Below are positions 34,801 to 42,726 of a stretch of DNA of 64,000 nt, in pieces. The stretch comes from Phascolarctobacterium sp. ET69 (GTDB lineage: Bacteria > Bacillota > Negativicutes > Acidaminococcales > Acidaminococcaceae): assembly GCF_023336935.1 (NCBI RefSeq), contig NZ_JAMBLR010000002.1, positions 310,001 to 374,000 of the forward strand, given 5' to 3'. A program made the translations under genes and the position numbers. Numbering within the stretch: the first letter of the stretch is position 1; each line of letters opens with the position of its first letter. The notes under the pieces are model-generated. The model did no database searches. It was not told the origin of the DNA and saw only the letters and a program-made list of their open reading frames with translations.

Positions 34801-36222
34801 ATGTTTAAGCGCAAAAATCTGGCTGCACTGGCTGCATTCAGCGCCATGATGCTGCCGCAGCCCGTATTTGCGGCGGGGCTTAACGGCGGCGAACTGTCAT
34901 TTGTGTGGGCCGTGCCCTTTATAGGCGTGCTTTTATGTATTGCAATCTGTCCGTTGGTTGTGCCTAATTTCTGGCATCATCATTTTGGCAAGGTAGCAGT
35001 TTTCTGGGCTCTGGCGTGTGCCGTGCCGATGTTTATCTCCTACGGCGGCGGTGTGGCTGTTAACTCCATCGCACATGCGCTTATTGCCGATTATATTCCG
35101 TTTATTATTTTCGTCGGTTCGCTGTATACGGTTGCGGGCGGCATTCATATCCGTTCAAGCTTTATCGGGCGCCCGGCGGTTAACACTGCGTTTCTGGCAC
35201 TAGGCGCTGTATGCGCCAACATCATGGGCACCACCGGCGCGGCCATGCTGTTAATCCGTCCGCTTATTGCGGCCAATGCGCACAGGCGTTACGATATGCA
35301 CACTTTTGTGTTCTTCATTTTTATTGTGGCAAACATTGCAGGCTCGCTTACGCCTTTGGGCGACCCGCCGCTGTTTTTGGGCTTTTTGCGCGGTGTTGAG
35401 TTCTTCTGGACTACCGAGCATTTAATTGTGCCGATGGCAACGGCAGTAGGTCTTTTGCTCCTCATTTATTTCATTGCCGATACCATTCTCTTTAATAAAG
35501 AAAAAGAAGAATTCCTTGAAAAAGAATCCCACTATCCGAAAGAACCGTTCGGCATCGACGGTAAAATTAACTTTTTGCTGCTCGCCGTTATCGTAAGTGC
35601 TGTTTTAATGGCAGGCATCTGGCATTCCGGCGTTGAGTTTTCCGTGCTGGGCGTGCATTTAAGCGGCGAAGGCGTGCTGCGCGACGTTATTTTCCTTATC
35701 GCCGCAGGCTTGTCGCTTAAATTAACAAGCAAAGAAGTGCGCGAAGCAAACCAGTTTGGCTGGGACCCGATTCTGGAAGTAGGCAAATTGTTCTTTGGCA
35801 TTTTTGTTACCATTGTACCGGTGCTTGAAATGCTGCGTGCAGGGCTTGACGGTGCTTTTGCCCCGGTTGTTGCGCTTGTTACCAACCCCGACGGCAGTGC
35901 CAACAACGCCATGTACTTCTGGATGACCGGTGCGCTTTCCAGCTTCCTCGATAACGCGCCTACCTACCTTGCATTCTTTAACATGGCAGGCGGCGAAGCT
36001 CAGGTGCTGATGACGGAAGGTGCCAAAACTTTAATGGCTATTTCCATGGGCGCGGTATTTATGGGTGCCAACAGCTATATCGGCAATGCGCCTAACTTTA
36101 TGGTGCTTTCCATTGTGCAGGAACGCGGGCTGAAAATGCCTACCTTCTTCGGCTACCTGTTATGGTCTGGCTGCATTTTAATCCCAACCTTCCTGCTGCT
36201 TACCTGGCTGTATCTTTTGTAA
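34801..36222 (+). CDS. NhaD/CitMHS-like sodium-coupled transporter, copy 2
   Basis: A paralogue of the gene at 29,288 over its full length: same leader-like first helix (PQPVFAAGLNGGELS), SLTPLGDPPLFLGFLRGV, NIMGTTGAAML and NSYIGNAPNFM. The copies differ at many positions, so the duplication is not recent. ATG 34801 follows GGGGAG with suitable spacing. Predicted role: sodium/proton or sodium/organic-acid transport in the cytoplasmic membrane. It ends in its own terminator. Confidence 0.82.
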   Translation: MFKRKNLAALAAFSAMMLPQPVFAAGLNGGELSFVWAVPFIGVLLCIAICPLVVPNFWHHHFGKVAVFWALACAVPMFISYGGGVAVNSIAHALIADYIPFIIFVGSLYTVAGGIHIRSSFIGRPAVNTAFLALGAVCANIMGTTGAAMLLIRPLIAANAHRRYDMHTFVFFIFIVANIAGSLTPLGDPPLFLGFLRGVEFFWTTEHLIVPMATAVGLLLLIYFIADTILFNKEKEEFLEKESHYPKEPFGIDGKINFLLLAVIVSAVLMAGIWHSGVEFSVLGVHLSGEGVLRDVIFLIAAGLSLKLTSKEVREANQFGWDPILEVGKLFFGIFVTIVPVLEMLRAGLDGAFAPVVALVTNPDGSANNAMYFWMTGALSSFLDNAPTYLAFFNMAGGEAQVLMTEGAKTLMAISMGAVFMGANSYIGNAPNFMVLSIVQERGLKMPTFFGYLLWSGCILIPTFLLLTWLYLL

Positions 36223-36245
36223 TAAAGTATTATTAACGGCATAAC

Positions 36246-36294
36246 AAACTGCACCGCAAGGGTTATGGCAAGTAACTTTTGCAGTGCAGTTTTT
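36246..36294 (+). terminator. terminator of the second NhaD-like gene
   Basis: AAACTGCAC (36246-36254) pairs with GTGCAGTTT (36284-36292) and is followed by T residues; a smaller inner pairing GGTTA/TAACT sits in the loop. Confidence 0.75.
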
Positions 36295-36349
36295 GTAATT
36301 TGGCGCAATTTATTTTATAATATAGTTAAGAGAGTTAAGGAGATTAAAC

Positions 36350-37231
36350 TTGTCATTTAAAAGCGGCGTCATATTAATTCTGCTGTCGGCAGCGGCCTGG
36401 GGGCTGGGCGGCGTATGCGGGCAGTTTTTGTACCAGTTTCACAGCGTTACGGCACCGTGGCTTATTGCGGTGCGGCAGGTGCTGGCAGGGTTCATTTTTT
36501 TAGGTTATCTGCTTTTGCGTGGCGAAAATGTTTTCCGCATTTTTGCGGATAAGCGCGATACTAAAGACCAGCTCGCCTTCAGCTTCTTGGGGCTTTTGGG
36601 CGCGCAGTTCGGTTTTTATTACACCATTTCGCTGTGCAATGCGGCAACGGCAACGGTGCTGCAATACACTTCGCCGGTGTTTGTTATGCTGTGGATGAGT
36701 TTTAAAAGCCGCCGCCTGCCGGAAGGGCGCGAATTTTTAGGCATTATTTTTGCACTTGTGGGCGTGTTTTTAATATCCACCCACGGCGATATCAATAATG
36801 TGGTGCTTTCGCCGGAGGCTTTGGTAATCGGCCTAATATCGGCCGTATCGCTGGCGTTTTATACGGTGCAGCCCATGCGCCTTCTGCAAAAATTCAGCAC
36901 CACGTTGGTGGTTGGCTGGGGGCAGCTTCTTTCGGGAACACTTTTGTGCTTTTTTGTAAACCCGTTTGAACCTACCGGCAGCTGGGATACCGGCGCGGTA
37001 ATTGCCTTTATTTATCTTGTTATAGGCGCTACGGTTTTAAGCTATTCGCTGTTTTTGGTGGGGCTTAAAGTTGTAGGCTCTACCAAAGCAAGCCTCATCA
37101 GCTGCGCCGAGCCGCTGGCGTCAATTATAGCCGTTGTGCTGTGGCTTAAAACTCCGCTTACGGCGGTAGATTTAATCGGCATGGCCTGCATTATTATTAC
37201 CGTTATACTGCTTTCTATACCTAAAAAATAA
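36350..37231 (+). CDS. EamA-family (DMT) transporter
   Basis: Ten membrane segments in two halves, with AAAWGLGGVCGQF, NAATATVLQYTSPVFVMLW and SCAEPLASIIAVVLWLK as EamA hallmarks. The TTG start follows AAGGAG by about 6 nt. Substrate unknown; related proteins export amino acids or metabolites. Confidence 0.85.
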   Translation: MSFKSGVILILLSAAAWGLGGVCGQFLYQFHSVTAPWLIAVRQVLAGFIFLGYLLLRGENVFRIFADKRDTKDQLAFSFLGLLGAQFGFYYTISLCNAATATVLQYTSPVFVMLWMSFKSRRLPEGREFLGIIFALVGVFLISTHGDINNVVLSPEALVIGLISAVSLAFYTVQPMRLLQKFSTTLVVGWGQLLSGTLLCFFVNPFEPTGSWDTGAVIAFIYLVIGATVLSYSLFLVGLKVVGSTKASLISCAEPLASIIAVVLWLKTPLTAVDLIGMACIIITVILLSIPKK

Positions 37232-37397
37232 AATATTACAACAAATTTATAAATTTATTAATTTAACCATTGCCTAATGGTAAATATTAGGGTATAATGT
37301 AATAAGCTTTAAGAATTACTATTTTACTTAAATTTAAACCACATGTTTATCCTGATAGAAGGTACGTGTCGGAATTAAATACAAAGGAGTTGGGAAT

Positions 37398-37793
37398 ATG
37401 GATATCAATTACAAAGCGATTGGGGTAAGAATTAAAGCTGCGCGTGCACGTAAAGGCGTTACTCAGGGCTACATCGCCAATCTCATTGGTCTGTCCACCC
37501 CTCATATCAGCAACATTGAAACCGGCAATACCAAACTGGGATTACCGACCATTATTCATTTGGCTAATGTACTTGATGTATCGGTGGATGAACTTTTGTG
37601 CGATAACATTAAACGCAGCGAAAAAATCTTCCAGAATGAACTGGCTGACCTCTTAAAAGACTGCTCTGCCCAGGAACTGCATTTTATTACCGAACTTATA
37701 AAAGTAGTTAAAAAGAACGGCTATGCAGGCGAACCGAAACGCCGCGGCCGCAAACCCAAAAAATTGCTTGAAGCAGAAAAAGCTGCCGAATAA
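37398..37793 (+). CDS. XRE-family regulator with basic AT-hook-like tail
   Basis: An N-terminal XRE helix-turn-helix (KGVTQGYIANLIGLSTPHISNIETG) is followed by a helical region of about 50 residues and a basic tail containing RRGRKPKK, similar to an AT-hook. The tail could add nonspecific minor-groove contact. AAAGGAGT precedes the ATG. It stands alone before a tRNA gene; the target is unknown. Confidence 0.88.
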   Translation: MDINYKAIGVRIKAARARKGVTQGYIANLIGLSTPHISNIETGNTKLGLPTIIHLANVLDVSVDELLCDNIKRSEKIFQNELADLLKDCSAQELHFITELIKVVKKNGYAGEPKRRGRKPKKLLEAEKAAE

Positions 37794-37806
37794 TTTAAAA
37801 TACCGC

Positions 37807-37836
37807 TTGCCAATTAAGCAGTGTTTATATTATAAT
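37807..37836 (+). promoter_or_regulatory. promoter of the tRNA-Thr gene
   Basis: TTGCCA (37807-37812), 18 bp, TATAAT (37831-37836), ending 11 bp before the tRNA. Confidence 0.7.
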
Positions 37837-37847
37837 ATTGCCGTTAA

Positions 37848-37923
37848 GCCATCATAGCTCAGCTGGTAGAGCATCTCATTCGTAATGAGAGGGTCGCAGG
37901 TTCGAATCCTGTTGATGGCTCCA
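37848..37923 (+). tRNA. tRNA-Thr (CGT anticodon)
   Basis: A complete cloverleaf can be drawn: acceptor GCCATCA/TGATGGC, D-arm GCTC/GAGC, anticodon stem TCTCA/TGAGA with loop TTCGTAA (anticodon CGT, codon ACG), T-arm with TTCGAAT, discriminator T and encoded CCA. Confidence 0.95.
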
Positions 37924-37934
37924 ATAAAAAATTA

Positions 37935-37967
37935 AGGCGTGGATTTTATCCGCGCCTGTTTTGTTTT
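37935..37967 (+). terminator. terminator after tRNA-Thr
   Basis: AGGCGTGGA pairs with TCCGCGCCT (one G-T pair) and is followed by TGTTTTGTTTTT. Confidence 0.75.
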
Positions 37968-38061
37968 TATAGGTAAAAATTGCAGAATATTATATTTGGC
38001 AAATCCTTTTGAAAAACACTTTATGCAAAATTAAAAGTACAAATATTTTCTTTTTATTTTT

Positions 38062-38090
38062 TTGACAAAAATGTAAAATGGTGTTACATT
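38062..38090 (+). promoter_or_regulatory. promoter of the universal stress protein gene
   Basis: TTGACA (38062-38067), 17 bp, TACATT (38085-38090). Confidence 0.65.
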
Positions 38091-38160
38091 ATAAGTGAAA
38101 ACAGGAGTTGTCCTGTTGGGGGATTAAAAGCGCTGTACCTTTTTAAAGGAGGCATTTACT

Positions 38161-38595
38161 ATGAAAAAGATTTTTGTTGCAATTGACGGCAGTGAACACG
38201 CATGGAAAGCACTTGATTACGCAGCAGAACTTGCAAAAGGCATGAAATGCAGCCTGTTTGTTTATACGGCTTTAAAACCCAGCGACAGCGGCGCTTTGCT
38301 TGCCATGTATGATATGGACGACCCGATGCTGGCAACAGAAGTTTCCGGCCTTGATGATTTGGGCGACAAACTTTTGGCTCAGGCTAAAGAACGTATCGGC
38401 GGTTCCGTTGAAGCAGAATATGAATACCAGGTTGGCTATCCGCCTGAAATGATTTTGAGCGCAGCCGAAAAATCCGGTGCCGGTATGATTGTTATGGGCT
38501 CCAGAGGCCTTTCCGGCATTAAAGAACTGCTGCTTGGCAGTGTAAGCAACCACATTGTACACTATGCCAAGGTGCCGGTAGTAATTGTAAAATAA
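38161..38595 (+). CDS. universal stress protein (UspA family)
   Basis: The 144-residue protein starts KKIFVAIDGSEHAWKALDYA and ends with the ATP-binding pattern GSRGLSGIKELLLGSVSNHI, followed by VPVVIVK, which mark an ATP-binding UspA-type protein. AAAGGAGG precedes the ATG, a strong promoter lies upstream and a terminator downstream, so it is a single-gene unit. Role: cytoplasmic stress response; the exact action is not known. Confidence 0.92.
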   Translation: MKKIFVAIDGSEHAWKALDYAAELAKGMKCSLFVYTALKPSDSGALLAMYDMDDPMLATEVSGLDDLGDKLLAQAKERIGGSVEAEYEYQVGYPPEMILSAAEKSGAGMIVMGSRGLSGIKELLLGSVSNHIVHYAKVPVVIVK

Positions 38596-38653
38596 ATTTT
38601 GCTGTGCTGTAATAAAACGTGAAACTATTGCTGCCTTATAAAACATGGGCATA

Positions 38654-38686
38654 AAAACCGGGAGATATTGCTCCCGGTTTTTAATT
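38654..38686 (+). terminator. rho-independent terminator
   Basis: AAAACCGGGAG pairs with CTCCCGGTTTT, followed by T residues. Confidence 0.9.
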
Positions 38687-38811
38687 TTGCCTGGGAGCAG
38701 ATGAAAAACATATAATGAAGTAAATAATGAAGTAAAGTACAGATTTTGCTCTATATAGCAGTAAAGAACCGGTTAATTCAGCATAAGTAAATTTTTTAAT
38801 ACACTGCATAA

Positions 38812-38840
38812 TTGCACCTTAAATTTAACAGTGGTATAAT
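38812..38840 (+). promoter_or_regulatory. promoter of the thioesterase operon
   Basis: TTGCAC (38812-38817), 17 bp, TATAAT (38835-38840). Confidence 0.7.
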
Positions 38841-38891
38841 AAAATATCTGTAAGATGAATTTGAAATAACTGAAATATAAGGAGCGTTTAT

Positions 38892-39317
38892 ATGGTAAGA
38901 ATTTGTGACCGTGTACGTTATGTAGAAACTGATATGATGGGCGTTGTGCATCACAGCAACTACTTCCGCTGGTTTGAGATGGGGCGTGTGGCCTGGCTGC
39001 GCGCTGCCGGCGTGGAGCTGTGGGAGCTGATGAACGCCAACATAATTTTTCCTATTACTCATGTAGAAGCCAATTATAAAGAATCGGCGCTGTATGATGA
39101 TGAAATTGAAATTTGCGCAGAAATGACCGCTTTCAGCCGCGCCAAAATGGATTTTACTTACCGCATCGTCCGTAAAAAAGACGGCGCACTCTTGGCAGAA
39201 GGCTGCTCGCGCAATGTGTTTACAGATAATAACGGGCATATTATCCGCCTTAGCGGCGATTTTTATGACAGAATTAATGCTTTTTACCAAAAAGAGCAGG
39301 CAGAGGAGAAACACTGA
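38892..39317 (+). CDS. acyl-CoA thioesterase, 4HBT/YbgC type
   Basis: The hot-dog fold signature RYVETDMMGVVHHSNYFRWFE contains the catalytic Asp typical of YbgC/4HBT enzymes, followed by ESALYDDEIEI. It hydrolyses acyl-CoA thioesters; chain preference is unknown. It opens a three-gene operon, overlapping the next start by TGATG. Confidence 0.88.
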   Translation: MVRICDRVRYVETDMMGVVHHSNYFRWFEMGRVAWLRAAGVELWELMNANIIFPITHVEANYKESALYDDEIEICAEMTAFSRAKMDFTYRIVRKKDGALLAEGCSRNVFTDNNGHIIRLSGDFYDRINAFYQKEQAEEKH

Positions 39318-39961
39318 TGGAAGCAAAATATGAAATTATACCGGTGCCGACCCGTATTTTGACGCACCACGATAATATAGTTGACGCCATTTTGGAATAT
39401 GGCAAAGACAAAATAGGCCCGCATGACGTTGTGTGCGCGGCAGAAAGCGTTGTTGCCATTACGCAGGACGGCGCCAAACGCTGCGAAGATTTTAAACCCG
39501 GCTTTTTAGCCAAAACTCTGTGCCATTTGTTCCCCGCCAAAGGCAGCATCAGCGGCTGGTACAGCATGCAGGCTCTTTTGGACGCCGAAGGCGCAATGAA
39601 AGTAATTATTGCCGTTATCTGCGGTTTTGCCGCCAAATGCGTTGGCAAACGCGGCGTGTTCTACCAGATGGCAGGCTACCAGGCGCGCCTGATTGACGAT
39701 GTTACCGGCACCATGCCGCCGTACGACAAGCACATTGTTTACGGACCGTTTGAACCCCATAAAGTAAGCGAAAGCATTAAAAAAGCCACCGGCGCTTACG
39801 GTGCGGCCATTGCCGACGTTAATGACCTTAAGCGTGCCGCGGTGCTTGGCTGGAGCGAAGGCGTTGACCCAGACAAGGTTGCCAGAATTTTAATTGACAA
39901 CCCGTTCGGCAACGGCAGCCAGAAAACACCTGTTGTTATTATTAAAAATTACGCCAAATAA
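39317..39961 (+). CDS. CofE-like (F420-0:gamma-glutamyl ligase family) protein
   Basis: IIPVPTRILTHHDNIVDAI, VVCAAESVVAITQ and the later VTGTMPPYDKHIVYGP resemble the CofE ligase family. F420 synthesis is not expected in this kind of organism, so the true substrate is probably another acceptor. The start overlaps the thioesterase stop, so the products are made together. The 214-residue length is close to the family core. Confidence 0.72.
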   Translation: MEAKYEIIPVPTRILTHHDNIVDAILEYGKDKIGPHDVVCAAESVVAITQDGAKRCEDFKPGFLAKTLCHLFPAKGSISGWYSMQALLDAEGAMKVIIAVICGFAAKCVGKRGVFYQMAGYQARLIDDVTGTMPPYDKHIVYGPFEPHKVSESIKKATGAYGAAIADVNDLKRAAVLGWSEGVDPDKVARILIDNPFGNGSQKTPVVIIKNYAK

Positions 39962-39973
39962 GGAGGGCTTGTG

Positions 39974-40498
39974 ATGCTGTTTATAATTGAAATTATCGCC
40001 GGGCTGTTCCTGCTGGGCGTTGTGGTTGTGGCAGTGTTTATTATGATGCAGCCCAAACACAGATTTGTATTTGATGTTAAAAACCGCACCAAAGCGGAAC
40101 TTACGAATAAAACCGACAATAAACTTTGCTTCAGCGTTGATGTGCCGTTTACCAACGAAGGCGGCGACGAAGGGCTTGTGCTTGACGCTTTTATGCGCAT
40201 TTACCTGCCGCAGGAGCAGTATGACAAAGCGTTGGTGCGCGGCAAAATTAATTTAAAAGATGTACCGCGCGACGACGATTATTTTGAAGCGCTGGTAATG
40301 CCCAAGGGCGGCAATAAAACCATGACTGCCAAATTTGAGCTTACGCCCATGTACGGAGCAAGCCTTAAAGAAGCCGTAAACGGCCTGCCCGATTTTGACG
40401 TTGCCCTGTTCTGGGAATGCCGCGGGCGCGAAAACCTGTATACCGTTAAAAAGTTTATAACCATCAGTGCGGACGAAGTAAAATCGCTGCTGAAATAA
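39974..40498 (+). CDS. membrane-anchored hypothetical protein
   Basis: One N-terminal membrane segment (MLFIIEIIAGLFLLGVVVVA) is followed by about 145 residues outside or inside the membrane, with beta-rich character (FVFDVKNRTKAELTNKT, LPQEQYDKALVRGKI). No family is recognised. ATG 39974 has AGGAGGG 8 nt upstream. It is the third gene of the thioesterase/CofE-like operon. Confidence 0.65.
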   Translation: MLFIIEIIAGLFLLGVVVVAVFIMMQPKHRFVFDVKNRTKAELTNKTDNKLCFSVDVPFTNEGGDEGLVLDAFMRIYLPQEQYDKALVRGKINLKDVPRDDDYFEALVMPKGGNKTMTAKFELTPMYGASLKEAVNGLPDFDVALFWECRGRENLYTVKKFITISADEVKSLLK

Positions 40499-40500
40499 TT

Positions 40501-40530
40501 AAAGCCCTGCCTTTTGGCGGGGCTTTAATG
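40501..40530 (+). terminator. rho-independent terminator
   Basis: AAAGCCCTGCC pairs with GGCGGGGCTTT around TTTT; the following T-run is short. Confidence 0.75.
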
Positions 40531-40684
40531 TTTACCGGGGGCTTTTTTGCAGTTATAATAATATTAAAATAAAAAACGGTGCTATCAGAAAGGTAAATGA
40601 CGTTAAAAACGGAAAATTAAGGTTTATTTCAGTTTATTTTAAGATTATATGGTTATAGTGCTTATAAAAAGCAGGTGATATATA

Positions 40685-41368
40685 ATGAAAATTTTACTGG
40701 CCGAAGACGATTTGCGCCTCGGAAAAATGCTGAAAACAATTTTAAGCAAAAATGGCATCAATGTAAAATGGGTTACAAACGGCGAATCGGCATACGATGA
40801 ATGTTATGCCGACGGTTATGACGTTTTGGTGCTGGACTGGATGATGCCGGGCATGAGCGGCATAAAACTGTGCAGTGTTTTGCGCAGCGAAGATTATCAG
40901 GGCAAAATTTTAATGCTTACCGCGCGCGACAGCTTGGATGACAAAGTAAACGGGCTTAACGCCGGTGCGGATGATTATTTAGTTAAGCCTTTTGCCGTTG
41001 CCGAACTTCTGGCGCGTTTAAATGCGCTTGTTCGCCGCCAGGGCAGCTACATGGAAGAAAATGTTGAGTACAAGGGCTTTGTTTTAAACAGCGGCGATTA
41101 CACAATCAGCTACGGCGGCAGCAAAGTGCAGCTGCGCCCGCGCGAATTTAAGCTGATAGAACTGCTTTTGCGCAACGCAGGCAAAATAATTCCGCGCGAT
41201 GTAATTTTGGAACGTGTCTGGGGCATTGAAAGCGATATTACCGAAAACAACCTTGATGTGCATATTGGCGCGTTAAGGCGCAAGCTTAAGGAAATAAAGG
41301 GCGAAACACTTATAAAAACCATCCGCGGCGTTGGCTATCTGGCAGAGGCAGACGATAATGTTCGATAA
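40685..41368 (+). CDS. OmpR/PhoB-family response regulator
   Basis: Receiver with AEDD, phospho-acceptor Asp in LVLDWMMPGMSG, MLTARD and LVKPFAVAE; output winged helix with LRPREFKLIELLLRN and RRKLKEIKGETLIKTIRGVGYL. A kinase gene overlaps its end and a GT39 glycosyltransferase follows, so a role in envelope modification, as in PmrA-type regulators, is possible. AGCAGGTGA lies before the ATG. Confidence 0.92.
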   Translation: MKILLAEDDLRLGKMLKTILSKNGINVKWVTNGESAYDECYADGYDVLVLDWMMPGMSGIKLCSVLRSEDYQGKILMLTARDSLDDKVNGLNAGADDYLVKPFAVAELLARLNALVRRQGSYMEENVEYKGFVLNSGDYTISYGGSKVQLRPREFKLIELLLRNAGKIIPRDVILERVWGIESDITENNLDVHIGALRRKLKEIKGETLIKTIRGVGYLAEADDNVR

Positions 41369-42626
41369 ATTAAAAAAACGCCTGACCCTTATTTATACAG
41401 GTATTTTCAGTTTAATAATGGTGTTTGTCGTTGCAGTAACGGTGGCTATCGGCTGTATTTCCGTTTTAAGAACGGAAAAGGACATGCTTATTGCCGATAT
41501 TTACGACGAATGGCGCGAATGGATTGGCAGCGGCGAACTGCCGGTAGACCCGGCGCTTGTAAAAAAAGGCGAAATGATGTCGCTGATGTATGACGCTGAC
41601 GGCAATATCATTATTGACCAGATGACGGACAGCCCTTACGCAGCGGCATTAACTGCAATCCGTGCCTCGTGGCCGGAGCCTGAGAACGAAACGGAGCTGC
41701 TGTATTTCAGGGATAAAAAGGGCACCTTGCACTTCTTTCTGGCAGGCGGCTGTACTTTTTGGGAAAACGGGCAGATTCAGGCACGCCTGTACACCTTTTT
41801 AAATTTGGAAGATTATTACGACATGGCCGTGGACGGCATGTACTTTTTATTTTTGCTGTGTGCTGTGTGCATTATGCTGGCGGCGGGCGGCGGCTATTAT
41901 ATGGCTGCCAAAAACATTAAGCCGCTGGAAATTTTATTTGCGCGTGAGCATGAATTTGCCGCCGACGCCTCGCATGAACTGCGCACGCCGCTTACGGTGC
42001 TGAGCCTTGGCGTGGAGAGTTTGCAGAATGACGACGAAAGCAAGCTGAGCGGCTTTGCGCAGGAGGTTCTGCGCGATATGCAGCACGAAACAAAGTATAT
42101 GTCGAGGCTTATTGAAGCGCTATTGGCTTTGGCGCGCGGCGATGAAGAAAATACGCCGCTGGCCCGTGCCAAGGTAGATTTAACGGAAGTTGCCGTTAAA
42201 GTATGCAATAAAATGCGCCCGCTGGCAGCCAAAAAAGGGCTGGGGCTGGAATATGCTGCAGGTGACGCGCCGCAGGTGTTCATACTTGGCGATAAGAATA
42301 AAATGGAGCAGCTGCTTATAATTTTTATCGACAATGCTATTAAGTATTCGGAAAGCGGCACAATCACGGTTACGGTTGACGCCGATTCCATGCACGCCGT
42401 TATAAAAGTAATGGATGAAGGCATAGGCATCAGCGAAAGCGATGCGCAGAAAATTTTTGAACGCTTTTATAGAGTCGATAAGGCACGTTCGCGCGCGGCA
42501 GGCGGTTTTGGGCTTGGGCTTAACATTGCCCGCATAATTGTGGGGCGCCACGGCGGAACGGTAAGCGTTAAGCCGCGCAGCCCGCACGGAAGCATTTTTA
42601 CGGTACGTTTGCCGTTGTACCGCTGA
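41358..42626 (+). CDS. sensor histidine kinase
   Basis: Two membrane segments (about residues 15-38 and 155-180) enclose a periplasmic domain of some 115 residues. No clear HAMP is visible: the second helix runs almost directly into HisKA (ADASHELRTPLTVLS). The ATPase domain has IFIDNAIKYS, DEGIGIS and GFGLGLNIA. ATG 41358 overlaps the regulator stop by 11 bp; an upstream in-frame start would lie inside the regulator gene and has no ribosome-binding site. Confidence 0.9.
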   Translation: MFDKLKKRLTLIYTGIFSLIMVFVVAVTVAIGCISVLRTEKDMLIADIYDEWREWIGSGELPVDPALVKKGEMMSLMYDADGNIIIDQMTDSPYAAALTAIRASWPEPENETELLYFRDKKGTLHFFLAGGCTFWENGQIQARLYTFLNLEDYYDMAVDGMYFLFLLCAVCIMLAAGGGYYMAAKNIKPLEILFAREHEFAADASHELRTPLTVLSLGVESLQNDDESKLSGFAQEVLRDMQHETKYMSRLIEALLALARGDEENTPLARAKVDLTEVAVKVCNKMRPLAAKKGLGLEYAAGDAPQVFILGDKNKMEQLLIIFIDNAIKYSESGTITVTVDADSMHAVIKVMDEGIGISESDAQKIFERFYRVDKARSRAAGGFGLGLNIARIIVGRHGGTVSVKPRSPHGSIFTVRLPLYR

Positions 42627-42647
42627 AATTTAAGATTGGTTTCATAT

Positions 42648-42718
42648 AACTAACTCCCTGTTTCAGTTTTGTTTAATTGGCTTTAAGTACAATTAAGACA
42701 AGCTGAAGTTAGGGAGTT
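42648..42718 (+). promoter_or_regulatory. promoter region of the GT39 gene with inverted and direct repeats
   Basis: AACTCCCT followed by TTTCAG (42652-42666) is mirrored by CTGAA and AGGGAGTT (42703-42718), a possible leader hairpin or operator. A -10 TACAAT at 42688-42693 has no good -35, suggesting activation. TTAAG occurs at 42683 and 42693. TTTCAGTTT at 42661-42669 also occurs at 40627-40635, before the response regulator gene. Confidence 0.45.
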
Positions 42719-42726
42719 GATTTTTT

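Noticed and set aside
37848..37923. tRNA-Thr as an integration site
   Set aside because: No integrase, no duplicated tRNA end and no shift in composition occurs next to it.
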